64,000 nucleotides of DNA from an uncultured Sunxiuqinia sp. (GTDB taxonomy: Bacteria; Bacteroidota; Bacteroidia; Bacteroidales; Prolixibacteraceae): positions 37,290 to 101,289 of the forward strand of contig NZ_CANLZV010000016.1 of assembly GCF_947495665.1 (NCBI RefSeq), written 5' to 3'. The position numbers and the translations under genes were made by a program. Below, in pieces: positions 36,801-46,327 of the stretch. Positions within the stretch are counted from its first letter, which is position 1, and each line of letters opens with the position of its first letter. A model generated the notes under the pieces. The model saw nothing but the letters and a program-made list of their open reading frames with translations, was not told the origin of the DNA and made no database searches.

Positions 36801-37569
36801 AGGTGCAGGCCCTGTAATTCAGGTTGAAGTAGGAGACAGTTACGGAAATATTTACGGATGGGATTACCTCAAAAACGAACAAGGTCAAAAAATTATTGAG
36901 GTTATCTACGATAAAACCGATGCCACAAAAGTAATTGGCACCAAGTATAAAACAACTCCTGAACGTGTAAAACTCGGAAATATAACACCCGATTTTATTG
37001 GAGGTATCAGCTCATCATTAAGATGGAAGAATTTAAGCTTCTCATGTCTGGCCGATTTTAGTTTTGGTAGCGATTTATGGAGTGGAACTTATGCCACTTC
37101 ATTATCTTCAGGTTTAAGCCCGTCAACACTTTTAGAGAGAAACGGAGGAGGCCTGCCATACACCTATCCCGACGGTACTACTGCCAACCATGGAGTAAAA
37201 ATGGACGGTGTATTAGAAGACGGCACTCCCAATAATCATGTGGTACATTATGCATGGAAATACGGACGTTTAGGCTCTTGGGGCGTTGGGAACCTAACAA
37301 CTCCATCAGTATTGGACAACGACTGGATTAAGTTACGTGAGGTATCTGTTTATTACGACATACCACAAAGCTTTGTCCGTAAAACCAAAGTATTCCAATC
37401 GTTGAGTGTTGGCTTTACCGGGAGGGATCTGTTTTACTTATACAGCTCTCTGCCTGACAACCTGAACCCGGAAGCCCTGAGTAATTCAGCTGGAAATGCA
37501 CAAGGCCTTGAGTTTGGAGCTTTGCCTGGAACACGGTCATTTAGCTTTACTTTAAAAGCTGCATTTTAA
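33883..37569 (+). CDS. susC: SusC/RagA TonB-dependent outer membrane transporter with STN domain (PUL2)
   Basis: 1228 residues, the longest protein here. Long N-region (MKKKR ... VMKLIS), signal peptide ending in SYAQ, STN domain about 50-118, CarboxypepD_reg (KITGQVVSEDGEPIVG), TonB box LNEVVVTALG, plug with AALYGARGANGVILIT, barrel ending in SFTLKAAF. VVTALGIKRE instead of VGYG in the TonB-box region marks a different SusC subgroup from PUL1 and PUL3. Together with the SusD encoded 27 bases downstream it forms the importer of PUL2, whose substrate is unknown because no enzyme gene is attached. Confidence 0.95.
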   Translation: MKKKRIYDWIVCSIRRFDKELLVMKLISILLFAFALQGVASESYAQMVKINLNMHNATVKQVLSQIETETEFCFLYNSKKVDVDRQVSLKMDQTNIEEVLNLLFTKSDASYMIIDKQIVLVPSGDKLASQQERKITGQVVSEDGEPIVGATIVIKGTTIGASTDIDGHYSLLIPVNASTLQFSFIGMKAQEVQLSGQSVINITMIEETTGLNEVVVTALGIKREQKAIGYITQKVSGSDIVKANTTNIASALSGKVAGVNITNANQLDGGSSRIVLRGNNNIQGNNQPLIVIDGMPLENNVNLNIKEGETSENTSRVRDFGSALNFINSNDIEDMNVLKGPAAAALYGARGANGVILITTKKGTKKDGIGIDYSFTSKITTPYRFRDQQAEYGYGGLHYSMYSATTEYPKDEEGNTVYPKQTWGSPRWDAIYGRMPGGYMTYEDPAFTWHAYSMSWGRKLDGSMIKWWDGEMRPHEASSEGEKYFYRNGITNTHNISFSNGGEFGTVRVGITREDSKSIVDNTDYNRTAFSLGSNLNISKSLSTEVYATYNNYYRHNVLDIGNNDNLFSKYFYIFPTDYKPELAYSMYKKADGSRFDFGNTYGTGNSLFWNLYENAYDYERDNLLGSLNLLYNPFTWLTLSVRNSIDLRIDDKILKEKPTDNLGLQNGFYEHKLDKEVITNTDFLATASKNGLFVEKLNAQFSLGATRWERSFYEISGQTSGKKWFKDPYLYTFGNYDPDKQNGQIRGEQITKEDILNKRINSVFGFIDLSYDNTLFLQLTGRNDWSSTLPMNNNSYFYPSASFSFVFTEAITMPEWFNFGKLRLAYASAATDTDPYQVVPTFSSGVFGGASYTSLKTTLPPVNLKPQRSESIETGINVSLFENRFKFDMTWYQTRSFNQIMEAPVALSSGYNRLRFNTGEMENKGIEIITGYDIIRRKDFDWNIGLNLSKNKNTLLSMSEGVDVFEIGQIFGGAGPVIQVEVGDSYGNIYGWDYLKNEQGQKIIEVIYDKTDATKVIGTKYKTTPERVKLGNITPDFIGGISSSLRWKNLSFSCLADFSFGSDLWSGTYATSLSSGLSPSTLLERNGGGLPYTYPDGTTANHGVKMDGVLEDGTPNNHVVHYAWKYGRLGSWGVGNLTTPSVLDNDWIKLREVSVYYDIPQSFVRKTKVFQSLSVGFTGRDLFYLYSSLPDNLNPEALSNSAGNAQGLEFGALPGTRSFSFTLKAAF

Positions 37570-37596
37570 TTTTATCAACCTGTAAAAAAAAATACA

Positions 37597-39201
37597 ATGA
37601 AGAAAAATATAATATATCTATGTGCATCATTCCTGTTCCTATTGACAGGAAGCTGTACGGATGGGTTTGAAGAATTAAATACTGATCCTAAGAACCCAAC
37701 AGAAACATCAGTTTACACCTTGTTTAATGGAATTATAAAAGAATCATTACCATTAGGATACAACGAAATAGCAGCTATACATAATGAGCAATACTGTTTC
37801 CAATCTCAACAATTGGGGAATGTTACTCCTGCACGTCCTTTAAGCAGTGGTGCCAATGATATATGGAATATTTATTACGGCCCACTAAAAAACATACACC
37901 TGCTGAAAAAAATGCTGGATGAAACACAAAGCTTAAAGACAGACAAAGCACATGCATGTTTGAATATTCTCTGGGCATATAAAACACTAAGGACAGTTGA
38001 TTACGTGGGGAATATGCCTTTTTCTAATGCTGGTAAAGCTGACTTGGGGGCAGAATATTACAAGGTTGAATATGATGATCAGGAACAGATATACAAAGAA
38101 TGTTTGACGATGTTGAATGATGCTGTTAAGGCATTAATGAATACGAGTGATACAGACCAATTAACATTTGGGAATAATGACACGTTTTTGAAAGGAGACT
38201 TTGAGTTGTGGATAAAATTTGCCAATTCAATAATACTTCGCTACGCCTTACAGGTACAGCATACCAATTCAGATTTCTATGTCCCCTTATTAACCGAAGC
38301 TATCAATAGACCATTAATAGAAGGAGACGAATCAATAGGTCTGTGGCCCGGTAACATGGGAAACTGGAGTGTCGATTCTAGGTCGGCTTCATTCAGAGAA
38401 AATAATAACTCTTGTATGGGGACTGCCATGTGGAATCAGATGTCGAAAAATGACAATGTAGACGGAAGCGGAATTATTGATCCGCGATGCTACGTGTTTT
38501 TTGAAACAAATATTGACGGTGAGTGGAAAGCATATCCACAAAACCCGGATGCATCGACTCCGGTACAAGACCGTGGAGCATACTTAACTGCATCTTATCC
38601 TGAGGGAAGAGGTGAAGGGGCTACCGAGCAAGAGTGGAACAACAAAGGAGCAGGATGCCGCTACTCTCCCGTAAACTTCTACCTGGTATCCGATCGCGAG
38701 TTTATCCCTCAAATGTTTATAACTGTAGCAGAAGTCCACTTTCTGAAAGCAGAACTTTACAACAGGGGCATTGGGGTGTCTCAAAATAACTCATTAGCCA
38801 AAGAAGAGTATGAGAACGGAATAAAAGCATCGTTGGATTTTTGGTACAACCAGGTTGTTGAGCCATGTGAACGATGGAAAATTAATAAACCATCTTTATC
38901 ACAAACTCAGATTGATGATTATTTAGAATTTGCTGCTTACAGTTCAGATGAATCAACAGCTTTAAATCAAATTTACAAACAGATTTGGATTGATTCCTTT
39001 ATGCAGCCTTGGGTCGGTTTTAACCTTTATCGTAGAACTAAACTAACCCCGCGAGATGAATCTGGAAACTATAACGACGGAGACTATAATTTTTACAATG
39101 TAATTTATCCCGAGAGTGAAAAGTTATATAATAGCGATAACTTTCAAAATGCAACACAGGGAAATAATAGTTCAAATAAAAAGTTATTTTGGCATAAATA
39201 A
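37597..39201 (+). CDS. susD: SusD-like outer membrane lipoprotein, SusD-2 group (PUL2)
   Basis: 534 residues, lipobox LTGSC. N-terminal FEELNTDPKNPTE is characteristic of the SusD/RagB outer membrane lipoprotein group (PF12771-type), distinct from the group encoded in PUL1 and PUL3. Further marks: FANSIILRYALQ, FITVAEVHFLKAELYNRG, KQIWIDSFMQPWVGFNLYRRT. It is the last gene of the PUL2 transcript, which ends in a perfect 15-bp hairpin. Confidence 0.93.
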   Translation: MKKNIIYLCASFLFLLTGSCTDGFEELNTDPKNPTETSVYTLFNGIIKESLPLGYNEIAAIHNEQYCFQSQQLGNVTPARPLSSGANDIWNIYYGPLKNIHLLKKMLDETQSLKTDKAHACLNILWAYKTLRTVDYVGNMPFSNAGKADLGAEYYKVEYDDQEQIYKECLTMLNDAVKALMNTSDTDQLTFGNNDTFLKGDFELWIKFANSIILRYALQVQHTNSDFYVPLLTEAINRPLIEGDESIGLWPGNMGNWSVDSRSASFRENNNSCMGTAMWNQMSKNDNVDGSGIIDPRCYVFFETNIDGEWKAYPQNPDASTPVQDRGAYLTASYPEGRGEGATEQEWNNKGAGCRYSPVNFYLVSDREFIPQMFITVAEVHFLKAELYNRGIGVSQNNSLAKEEYENGIKASLDFWYNQVVEPCERWKINKPSLSQTQIDDYLEFAAYSSDESTALNQIYKQIWIDSFMQPWVGFNLYRRTKLTPRDESGNYNDGDYNFYNVIYPESEKLYNSDNFQNATQGNNSSNKKLFWHK

Positions 39202-39219
39202 TTATTAAGTCTTCTTTAT

Positions 39220-39261
39220 GACTAGTCCTAAATAATCAATTACTCCTATTTAGGACTAGTC
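39220..39261. terminator. 15-bp perfect hairpin at convergent ends of PUL2 and PUL3
   Basis: GACTAGTCCTAAATA (39220-39234) pairs exactly with TATTTAGGACTAGTC (39247-39261); loop of 12. It begins 19 bases after the PUL2 susD stop and is followed by TTATTG, so it should terminate that transcript. Confidence 0.8.
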
Positions 39262-39686
39262 TTATTGCAAAAAATGCTCATACAGATACATTAGTATAGT
39301 CACATTTTTTTATTCTCTATTTTAGATACACTATTATTCAATTACCGTTAACTTGTTATTACTATGTTACACTCCCCAAAGCTACTTAAGGGGAGCCAGC
39401 TCTTGCTAATTCAGGAATGGAAGAATTGGAGGATAATCAAAAACCAAGACTTGAGATGCTTGGATTTTCGGGTTCCCGGACAATTTTGAATTGGATTGGA
39501 TTGGAAATTAAAAAATTGGAATTTGAGTCAAGAATAAAGACAACAGACGTCAGATGTTAGATAATAGATATTCAGATGGTTGGACTGCCTTAATCTTTAA
39601 ATAAGTCACCTAGGGTTTAAACAACTCTGAAATCTGAATTAACCCTAGGTGCTTAATTGAAAATTACCAACTCTTAACTGTACCGT
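39262..39686. other. Convergent intergenic spacer with low-complexity words
   Basis: No gene is seen. Around 39485-39530 there is a GGATTGGA/AAATTGGAA-type low-complexity stretch, and 39536-39590 is built from words like CAGAC, TTAGATA and CAGATG. Similar word-like stretches occur at 55180-55260, 56008-56070, 56220-56265 and 57800-57835, so this is a dispersed degenerate spacer type. Confidence 0.5.
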
Positions 39687-41531
39687 TTACTGAATAGCAA
39701 TTTCGTCGACAAACAGCCAGGCTTTTCCACCTTTTCCGGAATGCCACTCTGGAACTTTCCCGTAACTTTTAACTGTCACTTTCAAAAAGCGAGCGTTAAT
39801 ATCCTCTTGCTGAAGTGTAATTCTCCGGATGGACTTTTGGCCTGCACTTTTCAGAGGCTCTACCATTTTCCGTACCGGCTTACTGTACTGTTTTCCATCA
39901 GCTGACCAGGCAACTTCAATGTATTCCGGGAAGAAAATCCATGATTCTGCATCCTGAATAGAACCAACTGAGATTTCATTAATGACTTCTGTTTTGCCCA
40001 TATCAATTGTAGCAACAAGGTCATTTCCTTCGAAGCCCAACCAAAATCCATCACTAAAAAAGCGGGTTCCTGTTTCGCCATCAACCAGCGATGCTGCTCC
40101 ATTAGCTTTATACTTCGCATGCGGAGCCGACTCAATCGTTACCTTCTTGCCATTGGCTTTATGCTTTATCTGAAGACGCTTGGTTGGAATATCTTCCGGA
40201 CTGGCATACTCCCAGTTCAAATAGTCATTCTTTAATTCTTCTACTTTCTCTGGATACTGAGTTGCCAGGTTGGTCATCTCCGTAGAATCCATTTTCAGGT
40301 TCACCAGGAACAACAAATCTTTGTCAAAGTCCAACTTTGTTTCATTGGATGGATCCTGTGGATAACCGATCAATTTCCAATCGCCTTTCCGGACAGCCCA
40401 ACCGGGGCCACTCTTCCAAAAGAAAAGCTGATGAGGTGATTCTTTCTTCTTTTCAATCACCCGTGAAAGGCTGTGTCCTTCAACGCCTTCAGGCAGCTCT
40501 TTAATTCCACAATATTCAGCAATGGTTGGCAACCAGTCAATGTTGAAAGCCATTTGATGGCGCTCTTCGTTTTGAGGAAGGTGACCAGGCCAACTGATAA
40601 TAGCCGGAACACGGATTCCTCCTTCAAATAAGGAAAATTTACAGCCACGGAATGGGCCTGCACTACCTCCACCTCCAAAGGTTCTCACCTCGGTCGAGTG
40701 TCCATGATCGGACTGGAAGATGATGATGGTGTTGTCCCGCATTTTCAACTCTTCAAGCTTGTTTATCAACTGTCCGATATGGTCATCAACCGTTGAAACA
40801 AAAGCGGCATAGTCCCTCCGGGGCATGTCTAAATCGTTATAATGCTCCCGCCACTTTGCCTTGGGCTGCAGCGGATAATGCGGCATGTTGATCGCATAGT
40901 ACATAAAGAATGGCTCATCCTGATGATTTTCAATATAATCCTTGGCTTTCTGCTCCATCAGGTCGCCAAAATATTCTCCTTCACGGTAAACTTCCTTGCC
41001 GTTTTCCCAAAGATCATGACGGTTTGGGCCATTCCAGTAAAAAAAGTGCGAATAATTATCGATACATCCGCCCATGTGTCCAAATGAATAGTCGAAACCT
41101 TGTCCCAAAGGCATGGTTTCCGGCGTATAACCAATGTGCCATTTACCAATATGGGCTGTCGCGTAGCCAGCTTGTTTCATGACTTCGGCAATGGTAGCCC
41201 GGTCAGTTGGCATGCCCGAACTCCCTTCTTGCGAAGAAGCATTGCCCGGCAAGCCAGCAGCATGCGGATTCATTCCCGTGAGCATGGATGCTCTTGAAGG
41301 CGAACAAACAGGTGCCGCCACATAAAACTGTGTAAATTTAATACCGGTTTTCGCCAACTTATCCATGTTAGGAGTCGTCAAATCTTTGGCTCCATAACAG
41401 TTGACATCGACACTTCCCTGATCATCGGTTAAAATAACAATGACATTGGGCTTCTTTTTATTAGCAGGAGCAGCTACCGCTGCTACACCCGTACAAAGCA
41501 ATAATCCTGCTGATAATACTGAATGGTTCAT
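39687..41531 (-). CDS. Sulfatase, Cys-type, with C-terminal F5/8-type C-like domain (PUL3)
   Basis: 614 residues, signal peptide ending near VAAP. Active site CSPSR with C76 in APVCSPSRASMLTG; metal ligands LTDDQGS at about 34-40, GKWHIGYTP and FQSDHGHS. Residues about 470-614 form an extra beta-rich domain with features of an F5/8-type C (discoidin-like) fold (SLVDGETGTRFFSDG, INEISVGSI, ARFLKVTVKS, WLFVDEIAIQ), likely a carbohydrate-binding module that targets the enzyme to its glycan. It is the last gene of the PUL3 enzyme block on the minus strand. Confidence 0.93.
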   Translation of the reverse strand: MNHSVLSAGLLLCTGVAAVAAPANKKKPNVIVILTDDQGSVDVNCYGAKDLTTPNMDKLAKTGIKFTQFYVAAPVCSPSRASMLTGMNPHAAGLPGNASSQEGSSGMPTDRATIAEVMKQAGYATAHIGKWHIGYTPETMPLGQGFDYSFGHMGGCIDNYSHFFYWNGPNRHDLWENGKEVYREGEYFGDLMEQKAKDYIENHQDEPFFMYYAINMPHYPLQPKAKWREHYNDLDMPRRDYAAFVSTVDDHIGQLINKLEELKMRDNTIIIFQSDHGHSTEVRTFGGGGSAGPFRGCKFSLFEGGIRVPAIISWPGHLPQNEERHQMAFNIDWLPTIAEYCGIKELPEGVEGHSLSRVIEKKKESPHQLFFWKSGPGWAVRKGDWKLIGYPQDPSNETKLDFDKDLLFLVNLKMDSTEMTNLATQYPEKVEELKNDYLNWEYASPEDIPTKRLQIKHKANGKKVTIESAPHAKYKANGAASLVDGETGTRFFSDGFWLGFEGNDLVATIDMGKTEVINEISVGSIQDAESWIFFPEYIEVAWSADGKQYSKPVRKMVEPLKSAGQKSIRRITLQQEDINARFLKVTVKSYGKVPEWHSGKGGKAWLFVDEIAIQ

Positions 41532-41722
41532 GTTTTTGTTTTATTTATTAGCGTTTGTAGCAATCGACCTCACAGCATTCTTCAAATCCTTTCCAGTCAA
41601 TTCCCATTCAAATTCATTCTCTAATAGCTTGTTCGTTCTTCTGATTTCATACTGGGAGACATTTGTAGTAATCTACTTAACTTTGAGGATTTAGCAAAAT
41701 GCCTCACAGATGAACAATGAAA

Positions 41723-43285
41723 CTAATCTCCCAACTGCCTTATTTTAAACTTATCAAGCTCAGCTGTTTCATGTTCCTGCACAAAAATACGTTCAATTTG
41801 CTGAACGATTTCCGGATGTTGGTCAGCAACATCATTCAACTCCTGAATATCTTCTTCCAAATTGTATAGATGTACCTGCATGCTATCCTTGAAAATATTC
41901 CGGCGGATGCCTTTCCATTTTCCCATTCGAACAGCTTGCTGACCGCCCGATGCGGGAAACTCCCAATACAGAAAATCATGCTTCGCTTGATCAGTTTTCC
42001 CCATTACCTCTGGTAAAAAGCTAATTCCATCAACAGGATCTTTGAGCTCAGCACCGGTTAGTTCGCTGAAGGTTGGCAAAACATCATAAAAAGCAGAAAT
42101 ATGATCGGTTTCAGAACCAGCCTCAATTTTCCCCGGCCACTGAATGATCATCGGAACACGCAATCCTCCTTCGGTGGTAAAAGCCTTTCCCCACCCTCGT
42201 TCGCTTTTGAAGGGGCCACCGCTATCAAACCAAGGCGAGTCTGTTCCTCCATTAAAGGTTGGTCCATTGTCGCTGGTGAATACAATCACCGTATTTTCAT
42301 AAATTCCTTCTTCTTTTAGGGTAGCCACCAATTCGCCAACCTGCTCATCCAAGTAAGAAACCATAGCGGCATAGGCAGCTTTGGGATTTCGGTGCGGGAA
42401 ATAGCCTTGATTTCCAGTATAAGGCTCTTCGTCCCCAAACTTTTTCACATAGTAGTCAACCCAACGCTTAGGCGCCTGCAAAGGCACGTGCGGAATTGGG
42501 CTTGCATAATACAAAAAGAAAGGCTCTTCCTTATTTTCCTTAACAAAACGAATGGCTTCTTTTTGCATCAAATCAGCCGAATAATCGGTTAACCAGAAAT
42601 CTTCATAAGATGCCGGATCGTATTTATCAACCTCTTTGGCTAATTTTTTGTGCGGTGCAACTAGGCGGTTGTCCAGCGGTTCTTTAATTGTATCGCGCCA
42701 CAAATGCAGGGGGAAATAGGTATGGGCCTGACGTTGGCAGTTGTAGCCATAGAAAAAGTCGAACCCTTGTTTATTGGCAACTCCCTCAGTAAACGGAGCC
42801 CCCAGTCCCCACTTTCCGATAACTGCCGTTTTGTAACCAACCTGTTGCAATACGGTTCCCAGCGTTTGGGTTCCTGCCTTTAACGGACGTTGGCCTTCCA
42901 GCCGTGGATCTTTGGCCATCGCCTCAAAATCCCAGGTTGGCCCACGGTCGGCCCACTCATCATTGCCTCGAATTTGAGCATGCCCAGTGTGCAAACCCGT
43001 CAGTAAAACGCAGCGTGAAGGAGCACACACTGGCGCTCCGGAATAATGTTGGGTGAAGCGCATTCCCCGTTTGGCCAGGGCATCAATATTGGGCGTTTCT
43101 ATTTTTGTTTGCCCATAACAGCCTAAATCACCATAGCCCAAATCATCTGCCAAGATATAAATGATGTTGGGCGTTTGTGATGAGCTAGTTTCGGATTGAC
43201 TCCCTGTCGTACAGGAGGGGGCAAGCATCAAACTTGCCATAGAAGCTGAAACCAGCCCCGGAATCTTTTTTCTTAGTGTATTCAT
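41723..43285 (-). CDS. Sulfatase, Cys-type, lipoprotein (PUL3)
   Basis: 520 residues from the ATG at 43285. A longer frame to 43363 exists, but the leader starting MNTLRKKIPG is shared almost exactly with the sulfatase at 59071-60612, confirming the start. Lipobox LAPSC at Cys25. Active site CAPSR with C87 in APVCAPSRCVLLTG; metal ligands LADDLGYGD, GKWGLGAPF (KWG rather than KWH) and FTSDNGPTF. The rest of the protein diverges from 59071, so only the leader region is duplicated. Lies 193 bases upstream of the last sulfatase gene. Confidence 0.93.
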   Translation of the reverse strand: MNTLRKKIPGLVSASMASLMLAPSCTTGSQSETSSSQTPNIIYILADDLGYGDLGCYGQTKIETPNIDALAKRGMRFTQHYSGAPVCAPSRCVLLTGLHTGHAQIRGNDEWADRGPTWDFEAMAKDPRLEGQRPLKAGTQTLGTVLQQVGYKTAVIGKWGLGAPFTEGVANKQGFDFFYGYNCQRQAHTYFPLHLWRDTIKEPLDNRLVAPHKKLAKEVDKYDPASYEDFWLTDYSADLMQKEAIRFVKENKEEPFFLYYASPIPHVPLQAPKRWVDYYVKKFGDEEPYTGNQGYFPHRNPKAAYAAMVSYLDEQVGELVATLKEEGIYENTVIVFTSDNGPTFNGGTDSPWFDSGGPFKSERGWGKAFTTEGGLRVPMIIQWPGKIEAGSETDHISAFYDVLPTFSELTGAELKDPVDGISFLPEVMGKTDQAKHDFLYWEFPASGGQQAVRMGKWKGIRRNIFKDSMQVHLYNLEEDIQELNDVADQHPEIVQQIERIFVQEHETAELDKFKIRQLGD

Positions 43286-43752
43286 GAGTAGTGTTTTATC
43301 AGGTTGCTGCCTCCTTGAGCGAATTATTCTAATGATTCTCGTTCCAAGCAGCACCATCTTCAAGGCTTAAAGCTACAAAAAAACGAATAAAATCAGCGGA
43401 GAAGAGCAATACAGGTCTTATGCTTCACCCCTCCTTTATCCTGAAGATTCAATTTAAACAGAATAGATCATTCTCTCTTCAGACTGCCAGACTTTTAGAA
43501 TACATTGTTTTCAATGCAAGTCCACCAACGTCCTCACCAAAGATCAAACACAATGGATCAAATAACGATAAAAGCTTAACGAATGATTCGTCCATAGAGA
43601 CGGCACAAAAAAAGCCAATCCGAACAGTCAAAAGATGAGGAATAATTCCTCTCCTGGCTGAAAAGATTGGCTTTTTAGCTGGAAGAACTTACAAAATGTA
43701 TTGGAAAGCCTACTTCCCAGAACTGAGAGAAGGCGGGAAAGGCTATGCAATG
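43187..43752. repeat. Duplicated terminator-leader-signal peptide block, copy 1
   Basis: This stretch, reading from the sulfatase N-terminus (about 43187-43285) through its 5' leader (GAGTAGTGTTTTATCAGG...), the shared CAAGGCTTAAAGCTA segment, the terminator stem (43610-43675) and TTACAAAATGTATTGGAAA, recurs at 60505-60900 in the same order and spacing class, with divergent filler in places. It fills the 487-base gap between GH95 and the sulfatase. Confidence 0.75.
43610..43675 (-). terminator. Bidirectional-looking terminator stem after GH95
   Basis: AAAAGCCAATC (43610-43620) and GATTGGCTTTT (43665-43675) pair exactly around a 44-base loop that itself contains GAGGAATAATTCCTC. It lies about 100 bases past the GH95 stop on the minus strand. 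The same stem occurs at 60772-60837. Confidence 0.6.
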
Positions 43753-43772
43753 TTTCTCCGTAAAATGCTTAT

Positions 43773-46241
43773 TTAAATTAATGAAAACAATTCGCCCTTT
43801 TTTATATCTAGTAGCATATCATTACTATTATATCGAACAATCGCCGGCTCTCCTAATAGAGACTTCACAGTAGCCTTTACAATTTTTCCTTCCTTCCATT
43901 TTATAGCTATCTCAAAGCCATTTGCTGCTCTTAATCCCTCTATTTCTCCTTCACCCCACACATCTGGTAAGGCCGGCAACAATTCAATGATCGGAACTTC
44001 TTCTCCGGCAACTTCTTTCGTCTCGTGACTTTGAAGCAACATTTCAATGATCCCAGCACCAGCACCAAAATTTCCATCAATATTGAATGGAGGACAAGAA
44101 GCAAGTAAACTTGGTAATAATCCTGCTTTGCGCCTATCTCCTGGAACAAACAGGTTATTTAGAATTCTATAGGCATGGTTTCCATCTTTTAGTCGCGCCC
44201 AGCAATGCGTTTTCCAAGCCATCGACCATCCCGTTGCTTCATCCCCTCTAATTTCAAGCGTCCGCTTTACAGCATCGAACAGCTCCGGAGTTTTATCTTT
44301 GGTGATTTCATAACCTGGTGACAACGCATAAAGATGAGATATGTGTCTGTGTTTCGGATCTATCTCCTTGTATTCCTTATCCCATTCCAGTAGCTGCCCT
44401 TTAGAGCCAACTTGGTAGGGTTGCATGTTGCTAAGTTTTGAAGATAACACTTGGGCAAAATCGCTGTCTGTATCCAGAATCTCAGCTGCCGCAATGCAAT
44501 TCGAAAACAGCTCTTTGACAATCATTATATCCATGGTAGCCCCCTCACTAAAAGGAGTTTTGTAATCGGCTCCTTCCGGATAATATCCGGTTTCCGGAGA
44601 TGATCCAATTGGGGTAGTATAATAACCTTTATCTGAAAAAATGAGCCAGTCATTAAAAAACTGTGCTGCACCTTTCATTACCGGCCAGTATTCTCTTAAA
44701 AACTCTTGATCTTTAGTGTAACGGTAGTGCGTCCAAATTTGCTGGCATAACCAACCTCCTGCCATGGGCCAAAACGAACACCACCCATTATCAACAGGCT
44801 GCGCACAACGCCAGATAGTTGTATTGTGGTGAGCCGTCCAACCGTTGTAGCCAAAGCTTTCCCTTGCATGCTTTGTTCCATCTACCGATAACTCTTGGGT
44901 AAAGCGGTGTATTGGTTCTGAACATTCGCTTAGGTTCGCCGATTCAGTCATCCAATAGTAAATTTCGGTATTAATATTCATGGTATAAGCACTGGCCCAA
45001 GGTGGGATAATCAAATCATTCCACATTCCCTGAAGATTAATGGGCTGACCTCCGGGACGCGACGATGCAATGGTAAGATAACGGGCATGCTGCATGAAAA
45101 GTGCGGCCATTGAAGGATCTTTCCCGTTTTTAAACAGTTCAAGACGTTGGTTGGTGGGCAGCTTACTTTGTTCGGTCATTTCGCCCAAAGTAAAACTTAC
45201 CCTGTCGAATAACTCCTTATAATCATCTAGGTGAGCCTTTTTCAATTCCCCATAGCTTTTTGTTAAAGCTTTCTTCAGATTGAATGAAGCCATAATAGAG
45301 GGATCAACACCCTGTCTACTAGGACTTTTATCGAAACCATTATAGCTGGTATCGCCTGAAAGAATGATTTTTGCTTGGTCTGCATTTGAAACGACTAGTC
45401 TGTTACCTTCAACTTTTAAGGTGCCACCTTGCAACACAATTCCAACACGCCCCTGGTAGAAAGTACCTTTGCCATCCAGCTTGTCGCCATACATGGTCGT
45501 TTCGGTTCCAGGAATTGGATTACCGTTTTCGTCGAACAATTCAGGATACATCCACTCTTGCCCCCAGTCTTGAACCTGCTTTATAGATCGGCGAAGTGCC
45601 AATGCCGGAGCCTGCCCGTTCATGACAATTACGTTATTTTCAACCTTTGAACTGGCCGTTGGATGTGCTCCTTGCAATTCGATGGAGAAAGATAAATTCC
45701 CCTTTTCAGATGAAGACAAGTTTGTTACAATTACCTGATCGGGGTAACTTGCAAAAGTTTCACGTTCATAATCAACCTGATCAATAGAATAGGAAGTCCG
45801 GCAAATGGCTTCCGAAATATCCAGTTCACGTCTATAATTTAGAACACTGTCTGTATGGTCAAATTCAATGAAAAGGTTTCCGAAAGGCTGGTAGCAGGGT
45901 TGTGCCCTACCTATCCACTCATTTGCTACAATTTTGTTTACTTCATCGAGCTTACCTTCTTTAATAAGCTTTTTTACTTTTCCGAGGCTTTGGCTCACAT
46001 CAATTTTAACGTGGCGTTGCCCGGGCTCACCCGAATAAAGCGTATTTTCATTTAATTGAAGTTGTTCGGTTTTTATTCCACCAAAAACCATAGCTCCAAG
46101 TGTTCCGTTACCTATCGGCAGGGCTTCGTACCAATCTGTTGCGGGTTTGTTGTACCAGAGTTTTGTGTCATATTCTGTTTTTGCGGGTTGGCACTCAATT
46201 ATCAGGAATGTTACAAGTAATAAACTTAAAACTAATCTCAT
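43773..46241 (-). CDS. Glycoside hydrolase family 95, alpha-L-fucosidase (or alpha-L-galactosidase)
   Basis: 822 residues from the ATG at 46241, which begins a lipoprotein signal (lipobox IIEC); the frame extends to 46358 without a signal. GH95 hallmarks: KLWYNKPATDWYEALPIGNG, LGAMVFGG, QLNENTLYSG near the N-terminus, and in the (alpha/alpha)6 barrel INLQGMWND, AYTMNINTEIYYWM, HHNTTIWRCAQP, PIGSSPETGY and NIDGNFGAGAGIIEMLLQS. GH95 enzymes are inverting 1,2-alpha-L-fucosidases, with some alpha-L-galactosidases. With several sulfatases alongside, a fucose- or galactose-containing sulfated glycan is the likely target of PUL3. Confidence 0.93.
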   Translation of the reverse strand: MRLVLSLLLVTFLIIECQPAKTEYDTKLWYNKPATDWYEALPIGNGTLGAMVFGGIKTEQLQLNENTLYSGEPGQRHVKIDVSQSLGKVKKLIKEGKLDEVNKIVANEWIGRAQPCYQPFGNLFIEFDHTDSVLNYRRELDISEAICRTSYSIDQVDYERETFASYPDQVIVTNLSSSEKGNLSFSIELQGAHPTASSKVENNVIVMNGQAPALALRRSIKQVQDWGQEWMYPELFDENGNPIPGTETTMYGDKLDGKGTFYQGRVGIVLQGGTLKVEGNRLVVSNADQAKIILSGDTSYNGFDKSPSRQGVDPSIMASFNLKKALTKSYGELKKAHLDDYKELFDRVSFTLGEMTEQSKLPTNQRLELFKNGKDPSMAALFMQHARYLTIASSRPGGQPINLQGMWNDLIIPPWASAYTMNINTEIYYWMTESANLSECSEPIHRFTQELSVDGTKHARESFGYNGWTAHHNTTIWRCAQPVDNGWCSFWPMAGGWLCQQIWTHYRYTKDQEFLREYWPVMKGAAQFFNDWLIFSDKGYYTTPIGSSPETGYYPEGADYKTPFSEGATMDIMIVKELFSNCIAAAEILDTDSDFAQVLSSKLSNMQPYQVGSKGQLLEWDKEYKEIDPKHRHISHLYALSPGYEITKDKTPELFDAVKRTLEIRGDEATGWSMAWKTHCWARLKDGNHAYRILNNLFVPGDRRKAGLLPSLLASCPPFNIDGNFGAGAGIIEMLLQSHETKEVAGEEVPIIELLPALPDVWGEGEIEGLRAANGFEIAIKWKEGKIVKATVKSLLGEPAIVRYNSNDMLLDIKKGELFSLI

Positions 46242-46327
46242 AATGATATTAATTTTTATAAGTAATACTGTTATCTGGAAATCACAAATCACTAAATTAT
46301 AGTCTTTAAATTTAGTTACAACATCAT

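Noticed and set aside
43420..43638. 72-codon plus-strand ORF between GH95 and the sulfatase
   Set aside because: It overlaps the duplicated leader and terminator block and is not conserved in the second copy.
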